Origin: Streptomyces silaceus
GTDB lineage: Bacteria > Actinomycetota > Actinomycetes > Streptomycetales > Streptomycetaceae
Direction: 5' to 3'
Assembly: GCF_001419745.1 (NCBI RefSeq)
Contig: NZ_LIRJ01000034.1
Location: 81,098-145,097 of the forward strand
DNA length: 64,000 nucleotides
A program made the position numbers and the translations under genes. Below the pieces are notes generated by a model. It was given only the letters and a program-made list of their open reading frames with translations, ran no database searches and had not been told where the DNA came from. This document shows positions 33,903 through 42,724 of the stretch, one piece after another; position 1 is the first letter of the stretch, and each line of letters starts with the position of its first letter.

Positions 33903-34490
33903 ATGGCAAAGACCGGTACGACGACCCAGGGGCTGCGCGCGGCGATCGAGCGCAGCGGCTACTACCCGGCCCTCGTGGCCGAGGCGGTGGAGGCCGCGAT
34001 CGGCGGCGAGGCCATCGGGTCGTATCTGGTCCACCAGGAGACGACGTTCGACGCCAACGAGGTGCGCAGGCACGTCACGGTCCTCGTGCTGACCGGCACG
34101 CGCTTCATCGTCAGCCACACCGACGAGCAGGCGGCGGACAGCACCTCCCCGACGCCGTACGCGACGACCTCCACCGAGTCGGTCGAGATCGGCCGCATCT
34201 CCTCCGTCGTGGTCAGCCGCGTCGTCGCCAACCCCGAGAAGTACGTGCCGGGGACGCTGCCCCGCGAGGTCGTCCTGACCATCGGCTGGGGTGCGGTGTC
34301 CCGCATCGACCTGGAGCCCGCCGCCTGCGGCGACCCCAACTGCGAGGCGGACCACGGCTACACCGGCAGCTCCACCGCCGACGACCTGAGCCTGCGCGTC
34401 AGCGAGGCGGGCGACGGCCCCGACGCCGTGCGGCAGACCCTCGCCTTCGCCCAGGCGCTGTCCGAGGCGACCGCGGACACCGCGCGCTGA
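33903..34490 (+). CDS. DUF5998 family protein
   Basis: A 195-residue cytoplasmic protein of an actinobacterial family of unknown function. It begins with GLRAAIERSGYYPALVAEAV and continues with a beta-rich part (VRRHVTVLVLTGTRFIVSHTDEQ). A conserved GDPNCEADHGYTGS segment near residue 140 has Cys and His residues that might bind metal. GGAGGGC precedes the ATG. The stop overlaps the next start (TGATG), which indicates co-expression with the phosphodiesterase. Confidence 0.8.
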   Translation: MAKTGTTTQGLRAAIERSGYYPALVAEAVEAAIGGEAIGSYLVHQETTFDANEVRRHVTVLVLTGTRFIVSHTDEQAADSTSPTPYATTSTESVEIGRISSVVVSRVVANPEKYVPGTLPREVVLTIGWGAVSRIDLEPAACGDPNCEADHGYTGSSTADDLSLRVSEAGDGPDAVRQTLAFAQALSEATADTAR

Positions 34491-35680
34491 TGGCGCTGCC
34501 TTCCTGGGACGACGTACAGCCCCTCGCCCTCGACACCGCCCCCGTGCCCCAGTACGGCGCGGGATCGCTCGCCGACCTGCTGCCCACGCTGGTGGCCCAC
34601 CAGGGCGTGCCCGGCTACGACACCCCGGCCATCGCCGAACTCGCCCCGGCCGACCGGAACTGCGTGTTCCTGATCGACGGCCTGGGCTGGGAGCAGCTCA
34701 AGGCGCACCCGGCCGAGGCGCCCTTTCTGACCTCGCTGCTGCGGAGCTCGCGCGGCGGCACGGGCCGGCCCATCACCGCGGGCTTCCCGGCCACCACCGC
34801 GACCTCCCTGGCCTCGGTGGGCACCGGCCTGCCGCCCGGCGCGCACGGCCTGCCCGGCTACACCGTCCGCAACCCGGCCACCGACGAGCTGATGAACCAG
34901 CTCCGCTGGAACCCGTGGACCGAGCCGCACGCCTGGCAGCCGCACCCCACCGTCTTCCAGCGGGCCCACGAGGCCGGCGTGCACACCGCCCAGGTGTCCT
35001 CGCCGACCTTCGAGCACACCCCGCTCACCAAGGTCGCCCTCAGCGGCGGCACCTTCCGGGGCAAGCTCTCAGGAGAGGACCGCATGGACCTCGCCGCCGA
35101 GCAACTGGCCGCGGGGGACCGTTCGTTGGTCTACACCTACTACGCCGAGGTGGACGGCAAGGGCCACCGCTTCGGTGTCGACTCCGACGCCTGGCGCGGC
35201 CAGCTCATGTACGTCGACCGGCTCGTCCAGCGCCTCGCCGAGCAGTTGCCCCCGCGCAGCGCGCTGTACGTCACCGCCGACCACGGCATGCTCGACATCC
35301 CCTTCGAGGAGAGCGCCCGCATCGACTTCGACGAGGACTGGGAGCTGCGCGCGGGCGTCGCCCTGCTCGGCGGCGAGGGCCGCGCCCGGCACGTCTACGC
35401 GGTGCCCGGCGCCGCGAACGACGTCCTGACGGTGTGGCGCGAGGTCCTCGGCGAACAGTTCTGGGTGGCGGGCCGTGACGAGGCCATCGCGGCGGGCTGG
35501 TTCGGTCCACACATTGATCAACGTGTGTACGACCGCATCGGCGACGTCGTCGCGGCGGCCCACGACGACGTGGCGATCATCGCCACCGAGCGCGAGCCCA
35601 AGGAGTCCGCCCTGGTCGGCATGCACGGCTCCATGACCCCCGTCGAGCAGCTCGTCCCCCTTCTCGAAGTCCGCACCTGA
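34490..35680 (+). CDS. Alkaline-phosphatase-superfamily phosphodiesterase/nucleotide pyrophosphatase
   Basis: A 396-residue metal-dependent hydrolase. The metal-binding Asp lies in FLIDGLGWEQL, the nucleophile Thr in FPATTATSLASVGTG, and further metal ligands in YAEVDGKGHRFG and TADHGMLDIP. This is the nucleotide pyrophosphatase/phosphodiesterase branch. There is no signal peptide, so it is probably cytoplasmic. The start overlaps the DUF5998 stop. Thymidine kinase follows on the same strand after 70 bases, hinting at nucleotide metabolism. Confidence 0.88.
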   Translation: MALPSWDDVQPLALDTAPVPQYGAGSLADLLPTLVAHQGVPGYDTPAIAELAPADRNCVFLIDGLGWEQLKAHPAEAPFLTSLLRSSRGGTGRPITAGFPATTATSLASVGTGLPPGAHGLPGYTVRNPATDELMNQLRWNPWTEPHAWQPHPTVFQRAHEAGVHTAQVSSPTFEHTPLTKVALSGGTFRGKLSGEDRMDLAAEQLAAGDRSLVYTYYAEVDGKGHRFGVDSDAWRGQLMYVDRLVQRLAEQLPPRSALYVTADHGMLDIPFEESARIDFDEDWELRAGVALLGGEGRARHVYAVPGAANDVLTVWREVLGEQFWVAGRDEAIAAGWFGPHIDQRVYDRIGDVVAAAHDDVAIIATEREPKESALVGMHGSMTPVEQLVPLLEVRT

Positions 35681-35751
35681 CCGCCCCGCGTCCGCCGCGC
35701 CCGTCCACTCCCTCTCTCCCTCCGCCCGACCCGAAAGGTCCCCGACTTCCC

Positions 35752-36414
35752 ATGCCCGAGCTGGTGTTCTTCTCCGGAACGATGGACTGCGGAAAGAGCA
35801 CACTGGCTCTGCAGATCGAGCACAACCGTTCCGCGCGCGGGCTCCAGGGGATGATCTTCACCAGGGACGACCGCGCGGGTGAGGGCAAGCTCTCCTCGCG
35901 GCTCGGTCTGGTCACCGACGCGATCGAGGCCGCGGACGACTTCGACTTCTACGCCCACCTCGTCGACCACCTCTCCAAGGGCGGCCGCGCGGACTACGTC
36001 ATCGCCGACGAGGCGCAGTTCCTCGCTCCGGAGCAGATCGACCAGCTCGCCCGGATCGTCGACGACCTCGGCCTCGACGTCTTCGCCTTCGGCATCACCA
36101 CGGACTTCCGCTCCAAGCTCTTCCCCGGCTCGCAGCGCCTGGTCGAACTCGCCGACCGCGTCGAGGTCCTCCAGGTCGAGGCGCTGTGCTGGTGCGGAGC
36201 CCGCGCCACGCACAACGCCCGCACCATAGGCGGCGAGATGGTGGTCGAGGGCGCCCAGGTCGTCATCGGTGACGTCAACCAGTCGCCGGACGAGGTCGGT
36301 TACGAAGTGCTGTGCCGCCGCCATCACCTGCGCAGGACGACGGCGGCGACCGCGCGTGCCGGAGCCCTGTCGCCCGACGTGCTGCCGGTCGACACGGCCC
36401 CAGCCCGCCCCTGA
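35752..36414 (+). CDS. tdk: Thymidine kinase (type II)
   Basis: A 220-residue salvage enzyme that phosphorylates thymidine with ATP. The P-loop is GTMDCGKST (residues 9-17). The catalytic Glu is in IADEAQFLAPEQ near residue 87. The C-terminal lasso has the zinc site CWCGARAT plus CRRHH, and the substrate loop is GGEMVVEGAQVVIGD. The last 20 residues after the zinc site are a species-specific tail. The length is typical. Confidence 0.95.
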   Translation: MPELVFFSGTMDCGKSTLALQIEHNRSARGLQGMIFTRDDRAGEGKLSSRLGLVTDAIEAADDFDFYAHLVDHLSKGGRADYVIADEAQFLAPEQIDQLARIVDDLGLDVFAFGITTDFRSKLFPGSQRLVELADRVEVLQVEALCWCGARATHNARTIGGEMVVEGAQVVIGDVNQSPDEVGYEVLCRRHHLRRTTAATARAGALSPDVLPVDTAPARP

Positions 36415-36517
36415 ACCGGGTGCCTCGACGCCCGGGTCGACCTGGCGCGTCGGCGCACAGAGGGCACGGAAGGCACAGAAGGCATGAACGGCGCGGAATC
36501 GGCGTCGGCGCGCGGAA

Positions 36518-37369
36518 TCAGTCGTCGGTGTGCGAGCACACCACCGTGAACACCGCGCCCTCCGGATCCGCGACCGTCGCCATGCGGCCGTGCGTGCCGA
36601 CCCGGGCCGGCCGGACGACGTGGCCGCCCAGTTCGATGACGCGGTTCACCGCCTCGTCCACGTCGGTGACCTCGAAGTACGTCATCCAGTGCGCGCCGCG
36701 GTCGCGCGGCAGCGCCTGGCCCACGCCGTGCACGGACGCCACCGGGCGGCCCTCGACGTGCAGGGTCAGATGGTCGAAGTCGGCCGAGACGACGGCCTCT
36801 TCGGTGTAGCCGAACACCGTCTCGTAGAACTTCGCGACGCCGGCGGTCTCCCGGGTCACCAGCTCGTTCCACGTCGACGTGCCAGGCCTGCCGACCACCG
36901 CGCTGCCCAGGTGGGCCGCGGCCTGCCAGATGCCGAACACGGCGCCCGCCGGGTCCGACGCGATCGCCATGCGGCCCGCCTCGCCCGCGTCGATCGGGCC
37001 GACCCCGACCGTGCCGCCGCAGTGCCGCACCGCCTCGGCCGTCGCGTCCGCGTCGTCCGTCGCCAGATAGGGCGTCCAGGCGATGGGCAGCTGGCGGTCG
37101 GGCGGCAGCTGGCCGATGCCGGCCACCTCGCGGCCGTCCAGGAGCGCCCGTACGTAGGGGCCGAGCTGCTCGGGGCCGGGACGGAACTCCCAGCCGAAGA
37201 GCGCGCCGTAGAACTCCTGTGTCGCACTCAGGTCGTGTGCCATCAGGCTCACCCAGCACGGTGTGCCGGGCGTGCGCCGACCGGTCTCCGCGCCATCGCG
37301 CGGCTCCGGCCGCAAGGACTCCGACGAGCTCTGTCCGGAGGAGAGCCCATCCGCCCGCGCCTCGGTCAT
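36518..37369 (-). CDS. Two-domain VOC (glyoxalase/bleomycin-resistance fold) protein
   Basis: A 283-residue protein with two vicinal-oxygen-chelate domains. The first starts at GTPCWVSLMAHDLSATQEFYGALFGWEF and the second at STWNELVTRETAGVAKFYETVFGY. Such tandem VOC proteins are common in Streptomyces and are often annotated as glyoxalase or hydroxylase-like without known substrate. The ATG at 37369 has GGAGAGG suitably placed; a GTG two codons upstream would overlap it. It converges on tdk. Confidence 0.85.
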   Translation of the reverse strand: MTEARADGLSSGQSSSESLRPEPRDGAETGRRTPGTPCWVSLMAHDLSATQEFYGALFGWEFRPGPEQLGPYVRALLDGREVAGIGQLPPDRQLPIAWTPYLATDDADATAEAVRHCGGTVGVGPIDAGEAGRMAIASDPAGAVFGIWQAAAHLGSAVVGRPGTSTWNELVTRETAGVAKFYETVFGYTEEAVVSADFDHLTLHVEGRPVASVHGVGQALPRDRGAHWMTYFEVTDVDEAVNRVIELGGHVVRPARVGTHGRMATVADPEGAVFTVVCSHTDD

Positions 37370-37690
37370 CGTCACCCTCTCCTCGGCCCTCTGGGAGGCC
37401 GCTCAGCTTCCGCTCTCGCACGTGCGTACCCGCGCCGTGCGCATGCGCGCCCGTGCAGATGCTCGCACCACCTGCCGCGCCTCGCGCCCCGGCCGCGCCG
37501 CACTGTCCGGCTTCCCGCGGAAGATGCCCGATTTCCGGTTGCTCATCCGTGAACGCGTCATTGCCGCGCGGTGTCCGTGCGCCGTACGGCGCGTGCATGG
37601 TTCCACACGCCCCGTGTCCGGGCGTGGTCCGGCGGAGCAGGCTAGCCGGACCTTGGCGGCACGGCCACCCCGTACGCAAGGATGGGGACC
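37370..37690. promoter_or_regulatory. Divergent region between the VOC gene and the sulfurtransferase
   Basis: I see no gene in this 321-base stretch. Small open frames here lack ribosome sites and coding bias. AAGGATGGGG just before 37691 is the ribosome binding site for the sulfurtransferase. No convincing promoter box can be assigned. Confidence 0.3.
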
Positions 37691-38518
37691 ATGAATGCCA
37701 TCATCTCCGCATCCGAACTCGCGAGCGACCTGGCGGGCGCGAACCCGCCGGTCGTGCTGGACGTCCGCTGGCAGCACGAGGGCTCGATGCGCTCGGCGTA
37801 CGAAGAAGGGCACATCCCTTCCGCCGTCTTCGTCGACCTGGACGCCGACCTCGCGGGTCCGGCCGGTGCCGGCGGCCGCCACCCGCTCCCCGACCTGGAC
37901 CGCTTCGGCGCCGTGATGCGGGCCGCGGGGGTCTCGCAGGACCGCGCCGTCGTCGTATACGACGGTGGCCAGAACTGGGCGGCGGCCCGTCTGTGGTGGA
38001 TGCTGCGCTGGACGGGTCACTCGTCCGTCCGTGTCCTGGACGGCGGCATCGCCCTGTGGACGGGCCCGCTGGAGCAGGGCGCGGCCGCCGCCCCGGCCGA
38101 GGGTTCCTTCGTGCCCGCCCCGAACGACGCCGACCTCCTGGACGCGGACTCCGCGGCGGCCCTGGCCCGCTCGGGTCTGCTCCTCGACGCCCGCGCGGCC
38201 GAGCGCTACCGCGGCGAGGTCGAGCCCATCGACAGCGTGGCCGGGCACATCCCGGGCGCGGTGTCCGCGCCGACCACGGAGAACGTCGCCGCGGACGGCC
38301 GTTTCAAGCCCGCCGGCGAGCTGGCGGACCGTTTCAAGGCGCTGGGCGCGTCAGGTACTTCGGAGATCGGCGTCTACTGCGGCTCGGGCGTCTCGGGCGC
38401 CCATGAGGTGCTCGCCCTCGCGGTGGCGGGGATCCCGGCCGCGCTGTACGTCGGCTCGTGGTCGGAGTGGTCCTCCGACGCGTCGCGTCCGGTGGCCACA
38501 GGACCTGACCCGCAGTAG
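37691..38518 (+). CDS. Sulfurtransferase (two-rhodanese-domain, thiosulfate/3-mercaptopyruvate type)
   Basis: A 275-residue protein with two rhodanese domains. The N-terminal one is structural (VLDVRWQHEGSMR). The C-terminal one is catalytic, with the persulfide-forming Cys230 in VYCGSGVSG. The loop after the Cys (CGSGVSG rather than CGTGVTA or CRKGVT) leaves the choice between thiosulfate and mercaptopyruvate open. The start at 37691 is set by the purine-rich AAGGATGGGG. It is closed by a very strong terminator. Confidence 0.9.
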   Translation: MNAIISASELASDLAGANPPVVLDVRWQHEGSMRSAYEEGHIPSAVFVDLDADLAGPAGAGGRHPLPDLDRFGAVMRAAGVSQDRAVVVYDGGQNWAAARLWWMLRWTGHSSVRVLDGGIALWTGPLEQGAAAAPAEGSFVPAPNDADLLDADSAAALARSGLLLDARAAERYRGEVEPIDSVAGHIPGAVSAPTTENVAADGRFKPAGELADRFKALGASGTSEIGVYCGSGVSGAHEVLALAVAGIPAALYVGSWSEWSSDASRPVATGPDPQ

Positions 38519-38530
38519 GGCGGTCCCGCG

Positions 38531-38575
38531 ACGGCGAGGGGCCCCGCACCTCATGGGTGCGGGGCCCCTCGCCGT
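38531..38575. terminator. Bidirectional terminator
   Basis: A 20-base perfect stem (38531-38550 with 38556-38575) and a five-base loop lie between the sulfurtransferase and the convergent sepH gene. Confidence 0.88.
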
Positions 38576-38616
38576 ACGACGGGCGCGGCAGCCGGCCGAA
38601 CCGGCCGGGCGAGCCG

Positions 38617-39717
38617 CTACTCCTGCTTCTTGCGGCGCGTACCGAAGACGATCTCGTCCCAGCTGGGCACCGCGGCGCGGCGCCCGGGGCGGACGCCGTC
38701 GGCCTCGGCCTGGCGGTCCGTGGAGCCGACGAGCCGGTCACGGTGGCTGGCCACCGAGCGCGGCATGAGCACGTCCGCGTACGCCGCGCCGGCGCCGGCC
38801 GACGCCGCGGGCGGCTCCTCGGCCTCCGGTTCCTGCTCCGGCTCGTCCGGAACGGCCTGCGGCAGCTCCGTGGTGGGCGCGGTCGTGGGGCGCTCGGGCA
38901 CGACCATGTCGCCGCGGAAGCTCGGCACCGCCTCCAGGAGGCTGGTCAGCGAGTCGCGCTCCTGCTCGGCGACCGCGGTGCCCGCGCCGGTGCCCTCCTC
39001 GGGTGGATCGACGGGGGCCGCGGGGATGCTCGGGCGGTCCAGCTGACGGTCCAGGGCGCGGTCGAGCGGCCGGTCCAGCGGGCGGTCCCGGGGCAGCCGG
39101 GCGATGCGCGGCACGAACGGGAAGCTCGGCTCGGGCGCGGCGATGTCGTCCGTCTCGCCGATCAGCGAACGAGCCTCGTCGTCCACGGCCTGGACGAGCC
39201 GCCGGGGCGGGTCGTACGTCCAGCTCGCGGCGTGGGGCTCGGTCGCGACGCGGTAGACGAGCAGGACCTCCCAGGTGCCGTCGTCACGGCGCCAGGAGTC
39301 CCACTGCACGCTGTCCTTGTCGGCGCCGCGCAGCAGCAGCCGCTCCTGGACGGCCTCGCCCAGCTGGGGTCCGGTGTTCTCGCCGGGACGGCGCACGGGG
39401 GTCTTCCTGGCCCGCTCCGCCATGAAGGCGCGCTCGGCGAGCACGGGGCCCTCGAAGCGGCGGACGCGATCGACGGGGATGCCGGCGAGCTGGGCCACTT
39501 CTTCCGCGCTGGCACCGGCACGTATCCGTGCCTGGATGTCGCGCGGCCGGAGGTGGCTCTCCACCTCGATCTCGATCTGGCCGAGTCGGGGCCGGTCGCC
39601 GCGGACGGCCGCACGCAGCCGCTCGTCGATCGGAAGCGTGTACTCCGTGCTGTCCGCAGCCTTCAGCACCAGCCGTGTGCCGTCGTTGCTGACGGCCACG
39701 ACACGCAGTTCGGGCAT
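38617..39717 (-). CDS. sepH: Septation protein SepH (DUF3071)
   Basis: A 366-residue cell-division regulator that binds FtsZ and promotes filament assembly at sporulation and vegetative septa. The conserved N-terminal DUF3071 domain (residues 1-170) carries an HTH-like segment near RPRDIQARIRAGASAEEVAQLAGIPVDRV. The C-terminal conserved tail VPSWDEIVFGTRRK is present. The middle is disordered and contains an LDRP-type repeat (about residues 207-225, encoded by 12-base repeats around 39045-39095). GGAGG precedes the ATG at 39717. Confidence 0.93.
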   Translation of the reverse strand: MPELRVVAVSNDGTRLVLKAADSTEYTLPIDERLRAAVRGDRPRLGQIEIEVESHLRPRDIQARIRAGASAEEVAQLAGIPVDRVRRFEGPVLAERAFMAERARKTPVRRPGENTGPQLGEAVQERLLLRGADKDSVQWDSWRRDDGTWEVLLVYRVATEPHAASWTYDPPRRLVQAVDDEARSLIGETDDIAAPEPSFPFVPRIARLPRDRPLDRPLDRALDRQLDRPSIPAAPVDPPEEGTGAGTAVAEQERDSLTSLLEAVPSFRGDMVVPERPTTAPTTELPQAVPDEPEQEPEAEEPPAASAGAGAAYADVLMPRSVASHRDRLVGSTDRQAEADGVRPGRRAAVPSWDEIVFGTRRKKQE

Positions 39718-39882
39718 GGGGACCTCCCGGGTGGTGCCTGCCGACGTCACGTGCGTCGCTGCTTCCGCTAGTCGAGTGTGGCCTGCCCGGGTGCAGCCTG
39801 CCACAACCTTGCCGAGTTGCCCGGCGTGTCGGGCAGGGGCCCTGGAGCGCCGTTATGGCACGGTTACCTGTTCGCAACTCTA

Positions 39883-39901
39883 AGTGACGACCTTCGTCAC
39901 T
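39883..39901. promoter_or_regulatory. Inverted repeat in the divergent sepH promoter region
   Basis: AGTGACGA-cct-TCGTCACT is a perfect inverted repeat with 8-base arms, about 165 bases upstream of sepH and 280 upstream of the divergent membrane protein gene. The outer AGTGA...TCACT resembles BldD half sites, but the spacing is unusual. The rest of the 460-base gap shows no gene. Confidence 0.5.
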
Positions 39902-40179
39902 CTGTGCAATGAGCCCCCCACCCGGCGGTCCTTGGAGGCCCCGGGCACCCTGGCGGGAGACCGGACCCAGGGCTCGCAACAGTACTCCATTCGGGCCACG
40001 CGGGTGGACCGCCGCGCCGCCGAAGTTCGCTCCGGAAATGGGAGTTGATGCCCGCCCCTGCCCCGCTCGCCCCGCGCGCGGGTGGCGCACTTCACGGAAA
40101 CACCAGAAACGGAACTAATCGCTTCGCCCGTACGTCCCCTCTCGTGAACTCGGTCGCGAAAGGCAGGCAAGGGTAGGAG

Positions 40180-41376
40180 ATGCGTGAAAAGCCGGATTCC
40201 GGCAAGGAGTCGAAGGACCAGGAACCGAAGAACCAGGGGGAGCCGGAGGAGAAGCGGCGCCTCGACCTGAGTGTGCCGCAGGTGGCGGGAAGCGCCATCG
40301 CCGCGGTCGTGGCGGCGAAGCTCGCCTCGAACCTCGGTGTCTACGGGACGATCCTCGGCGCCGGCGTCGTCAGCGCGATCGCGACCTGCGGCGGCACGAT
40401 CTTCCAGCACTTCTTCAAGCGCACGGGTGAGCAGATACGTGACGTCACGGTGCAGGCCAAGCCGAAGGCGCGCCAGGTTCCGGTGACGGCCGCGACACAG
40501 GTCCCCGAGACGTTCCGGGCCACCGCCCACATGGGCGCGGTGTCCGCCACCGGGCCCGTGACCACGACGTGGGGAAGGCCACAGGCCGCCGAGGCCGACG
40601 AGACCACGGTCCTGCCGACGACGGGTGACGCGGACCCCACCACGGTGCTGCCCTCGACGGCGGCGGACGCCACCACCGTCCTCCCCTCGGTCCCCGTCGA
40701 CCCCGACGCCGAGCGCACCCAACTCCTCGGAGCGGTCGACGCCACCCGGGCGCTGCCGCGCGACGACGCCACGCGCGTGCTCCGCGCGGGCGCCCCGGTC
40801 CCCGCCCCGACGGCGCCAGCCGAACCGCCGCTCCCGTCGGACGAGTTCACCGAGGCCACCATGCACCGCGCGGAGATCCGCAGCTGGAAGCGGCCGTTGA
40901 TCGCCGCGGCCGTCGTCTTCGGTGTCTCCATGGCCGGCATCACCACGTACGAACTGGTCTCCGACAAGAGCTTCAGCGGCGACGACAAGAGCACCACCAT
41001 CACGGACTTCTTCAAGAGGAACAACACGTCTCCGGAGGAGCCGTCGAATCCGCCGGCCGACCCCTCCGAGCAGCCGTCGGACAACGGCACGTCGGGCACG
41101 GGCGACGGAACCGGCACGGACGGCGGGGCCACGCAGGACCCGAACGGGACCGGTGGGCAGACGCCCGACAAGGACAACGGCACGGGATCCGGCTCCAAGG
41201 AGGACCCGGACGAGGGCACCGGCACGGACCCCGACAAGGACAAGGACACCGGCTCCGGGGACGACGGCGGCAAGACCGACCCGACGCCCACGCCGACCCC
41301 GACGCCCACTCCGTCGAGCGGCACCGGAACCGGCACGGGCGACGACGCCCGGCAGGGCGAGACCCCCGCGTCCTGA
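40180..41376 (+). CDS. Membrane-anchored protein with disordered acidic tail, function unknown
   Basis: A 398-residue protein. A charged N-terminus (1-30) is followed by a hydrophobic Gly/Ala-rich region of two helices (about 33-75, SAIAAVVAAKLASNLGVYGTILGAGVVSAIATCGG), then a Thr/Pro/Val-rich linker with repeated TTVLP units (residues 130-175). One transmembrane helix follows at about 232-250 (LIAAAVVFGVSMAGITTYELV). The 140-residue tail is rich in Asp, Gly and Thr with a TPTPTP run. No known domain is recognised. The tail is probably extracellular. The start is supported by AAGGG six bases upstream. Confidence 0.75.
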   Translation: MREKPDSGKESKDQEPKNQGEPEEKRRLDLSVPQVAGSAIAAVVAAKLASNLGVYGTILGAGVVSAIATCGGTIFQHFFKRTGEQIRDVTVQAKPKARQVPVTAATQVPETFRATAHMGAVSATGPVTTTWGRPQAAEADETTVLPTTGDADPTTVLPSTAADATTVLPSVPVDPDAERTQLLGAVDATRALPRDDATRVLRAGAPVPAPTAPAEPPLPSDEFTEATMHRAEIRSWKRPLIAAAVVFGVSMAGITTYELVSDKSFSGDDKSTTITDFFKRNNTSPEEPSNPPADPSEQPSDNGTSGTGDGTGTDGGATQDPNGTGGQTPDKDNGTGSGSKEDPDEGTGTDPDKDKDTGSGDDGGKTDPTPTPTPTPTPSSGTGTGTGDDARQGETPAS

Positions 41377-41392
41377 CCGGCCTCCGGCGGGA

Positions 41393-42724
41393 TCAGTCGC
41401 CGAGGACGCGCCGCAGGTAGTCGTTGGCGAACACGCGGTCCGGGTCGAGGCGGTCGCGCAGGGCGGTGAACTCGCCGAAGCGGGGGTACGCCTTGGAGAA
41501 GTACTCCGCGTCGCGCGTGTGCACCTTGCCCCAGTGCGGCCGTCCCTCGTGCGCGGTGAAGATCCGCTCGGCGGCCGTGAAGTACGCCTGGTAGGGCGTG
41601 CCCTTGTACATGTGGACGGCGATGTACGCGCTCTCCCGGCCCGAGGCCGTGGAGAGCGCGATGTCGTCCGCGGGGGCCGTGCGGACCTCCACGGGGAAGC
41701 TGATCCGCAGCCGCGAGCGGTCCACCATCGCTTTCAGCTCGCGCAGGGTCGCCACGAGCGCCTCGCGCGGAACGGCGTACTCCATCTCGATGAACCGGAC
41801 GCGGCGCGGGCTGGTGAAGACCTTGTACGGGATGTCCGTGTACGTACGGGCGGAGAGCGCCTTGCTGGAGATCTTGGCGATGCCCGGGATGGTCGCGGGC
41901 ACGGCGCGGCCGACGGAGTTGACCACCTGGAAGAGGCCATTGGAGAGCAGCTCGTCCTCCACGAAGGCGGAGATCCGGCCGGGCGGGGCCGCCGGTCCGG
42001 CGCTGCGGTTGTTGCGCTTGGTGTTGCAGTTGCCGGTGTGCGGGAACCAGTAGAACTCGAAGTGCTCGTTCTCGGTGAAGAGCGCGTCGAACTCGTCGGT
42101 GACCCTGTCGAAGGTCATCGGCTCCTCGCGGGCCGTGAGGTAGAAGATCGGCTCGACCGCGAAGGTGATCGCGGTGAGGACGCCGAGCGCCCCGAGCCCG
42201 ATGCGGGCGGCGGCGAAGACGTCGGTGTTCTCCTCGGCGGAGCAGGTCAGGACCGTGCCGTCCGCGGTGACCAGTTCGAGTTCCTTGATCTGGGCGGCGA
42301 TCGAGGCCGAGTCGCGGCCGGTGCCGTGCGTGCCGGTGCTCACCGCCCCGGAGACGGTCTGCTCCATGATGTCGCCCATGTTCGTGAGGGACAGACCCTC
42401 GCGGGCGAGCGCCGCGTTCAGCCGCTTGAGCGGGGTGCCGGCCTCCACGGTGACGGTGCCCGCCGCGCGGTCGATCCGGCGGATGCCGGTGAGCAGGTCG
42501 GGGCGTATGAGCAACCCGTCGGTCGCGGCGGTCGCCGTGAAGGAGTGGCCCGTGCCGACGGGCTTGGCCCGCAGGCCGTCGGCCTTGGCCTGCCGCAGCG
42601 CGGCGGCCAGCTCGTCGACGGACGCGGGGGTGACCTCCCTGGCCGGACGCGCGGTGACGTTGCCCGCCCAGTTACGCCACGCCGCTGTGCTCTTCCCGCT
42701 GCCCGTGCCCGTTCCCGTGCTCAT
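41393..42724 (-). CDS. FAD-dependent D-arabinono-1,4-lactone oxidase-type enzyme
   Basis: A 443-residue flavoprotein of the aldonolactone/alditol oxidase family. The FAD-binding PCMH domain at residues 10-190 contains PVGTGHSFTATAATDG and MGDIMEQTVSGAVSTGTHGTG. The C-terminal ALO domain ends in HWGKVHTRDAEYFSKAYPRFGEF and DPDRVFANDYLRRVLG, where HWGK is a family signature. The His that would carry FAD covalently (in GHS) is present. It probably oxidises a sugar lactone or polyol with oxygen. Its start lies 53 bases inside the MFS gene, with GGAGGG in front of the ATG. Confidence 0.88.
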   Translation of the reverse strand: MSTGTGTGSGKSTAAWRNWAGNVTARPAREVTPASVDELAAALRQAKADGLRAKPVGTGHSFTATAATDGLLIRPDLLTGIRRIDRAAGTVTVEAGTPLKRLNAALAREGLSLTNMGDIMEQTVSGAVSTGTHGTGRDSASIAAQIKELELVTADGTVLTCSAEENTDVFAAARIGLGALGVLTAITFAVEPIFYLTAREEPMTFDRVTDEFDALFTENEHFEFYWFPHTGNCNTKRNNRSAGPAAPPGRISAFVEDELLSNGLFQVVNSVGRAVPATIPGIAKISSKALSARTYTDIPYKVFTSPRRVRFIEMEYAVPREALVATLRELKAMVDRSRLRISFPVEVRTAPADDIALSTASGRESAYIAVHMYKGTPYQAYFTAAERIFTAHEGRPHWGKVHTRDAEYFSKAYPRFGEFTALRDRLDPDRVFANDYLRRVLGD

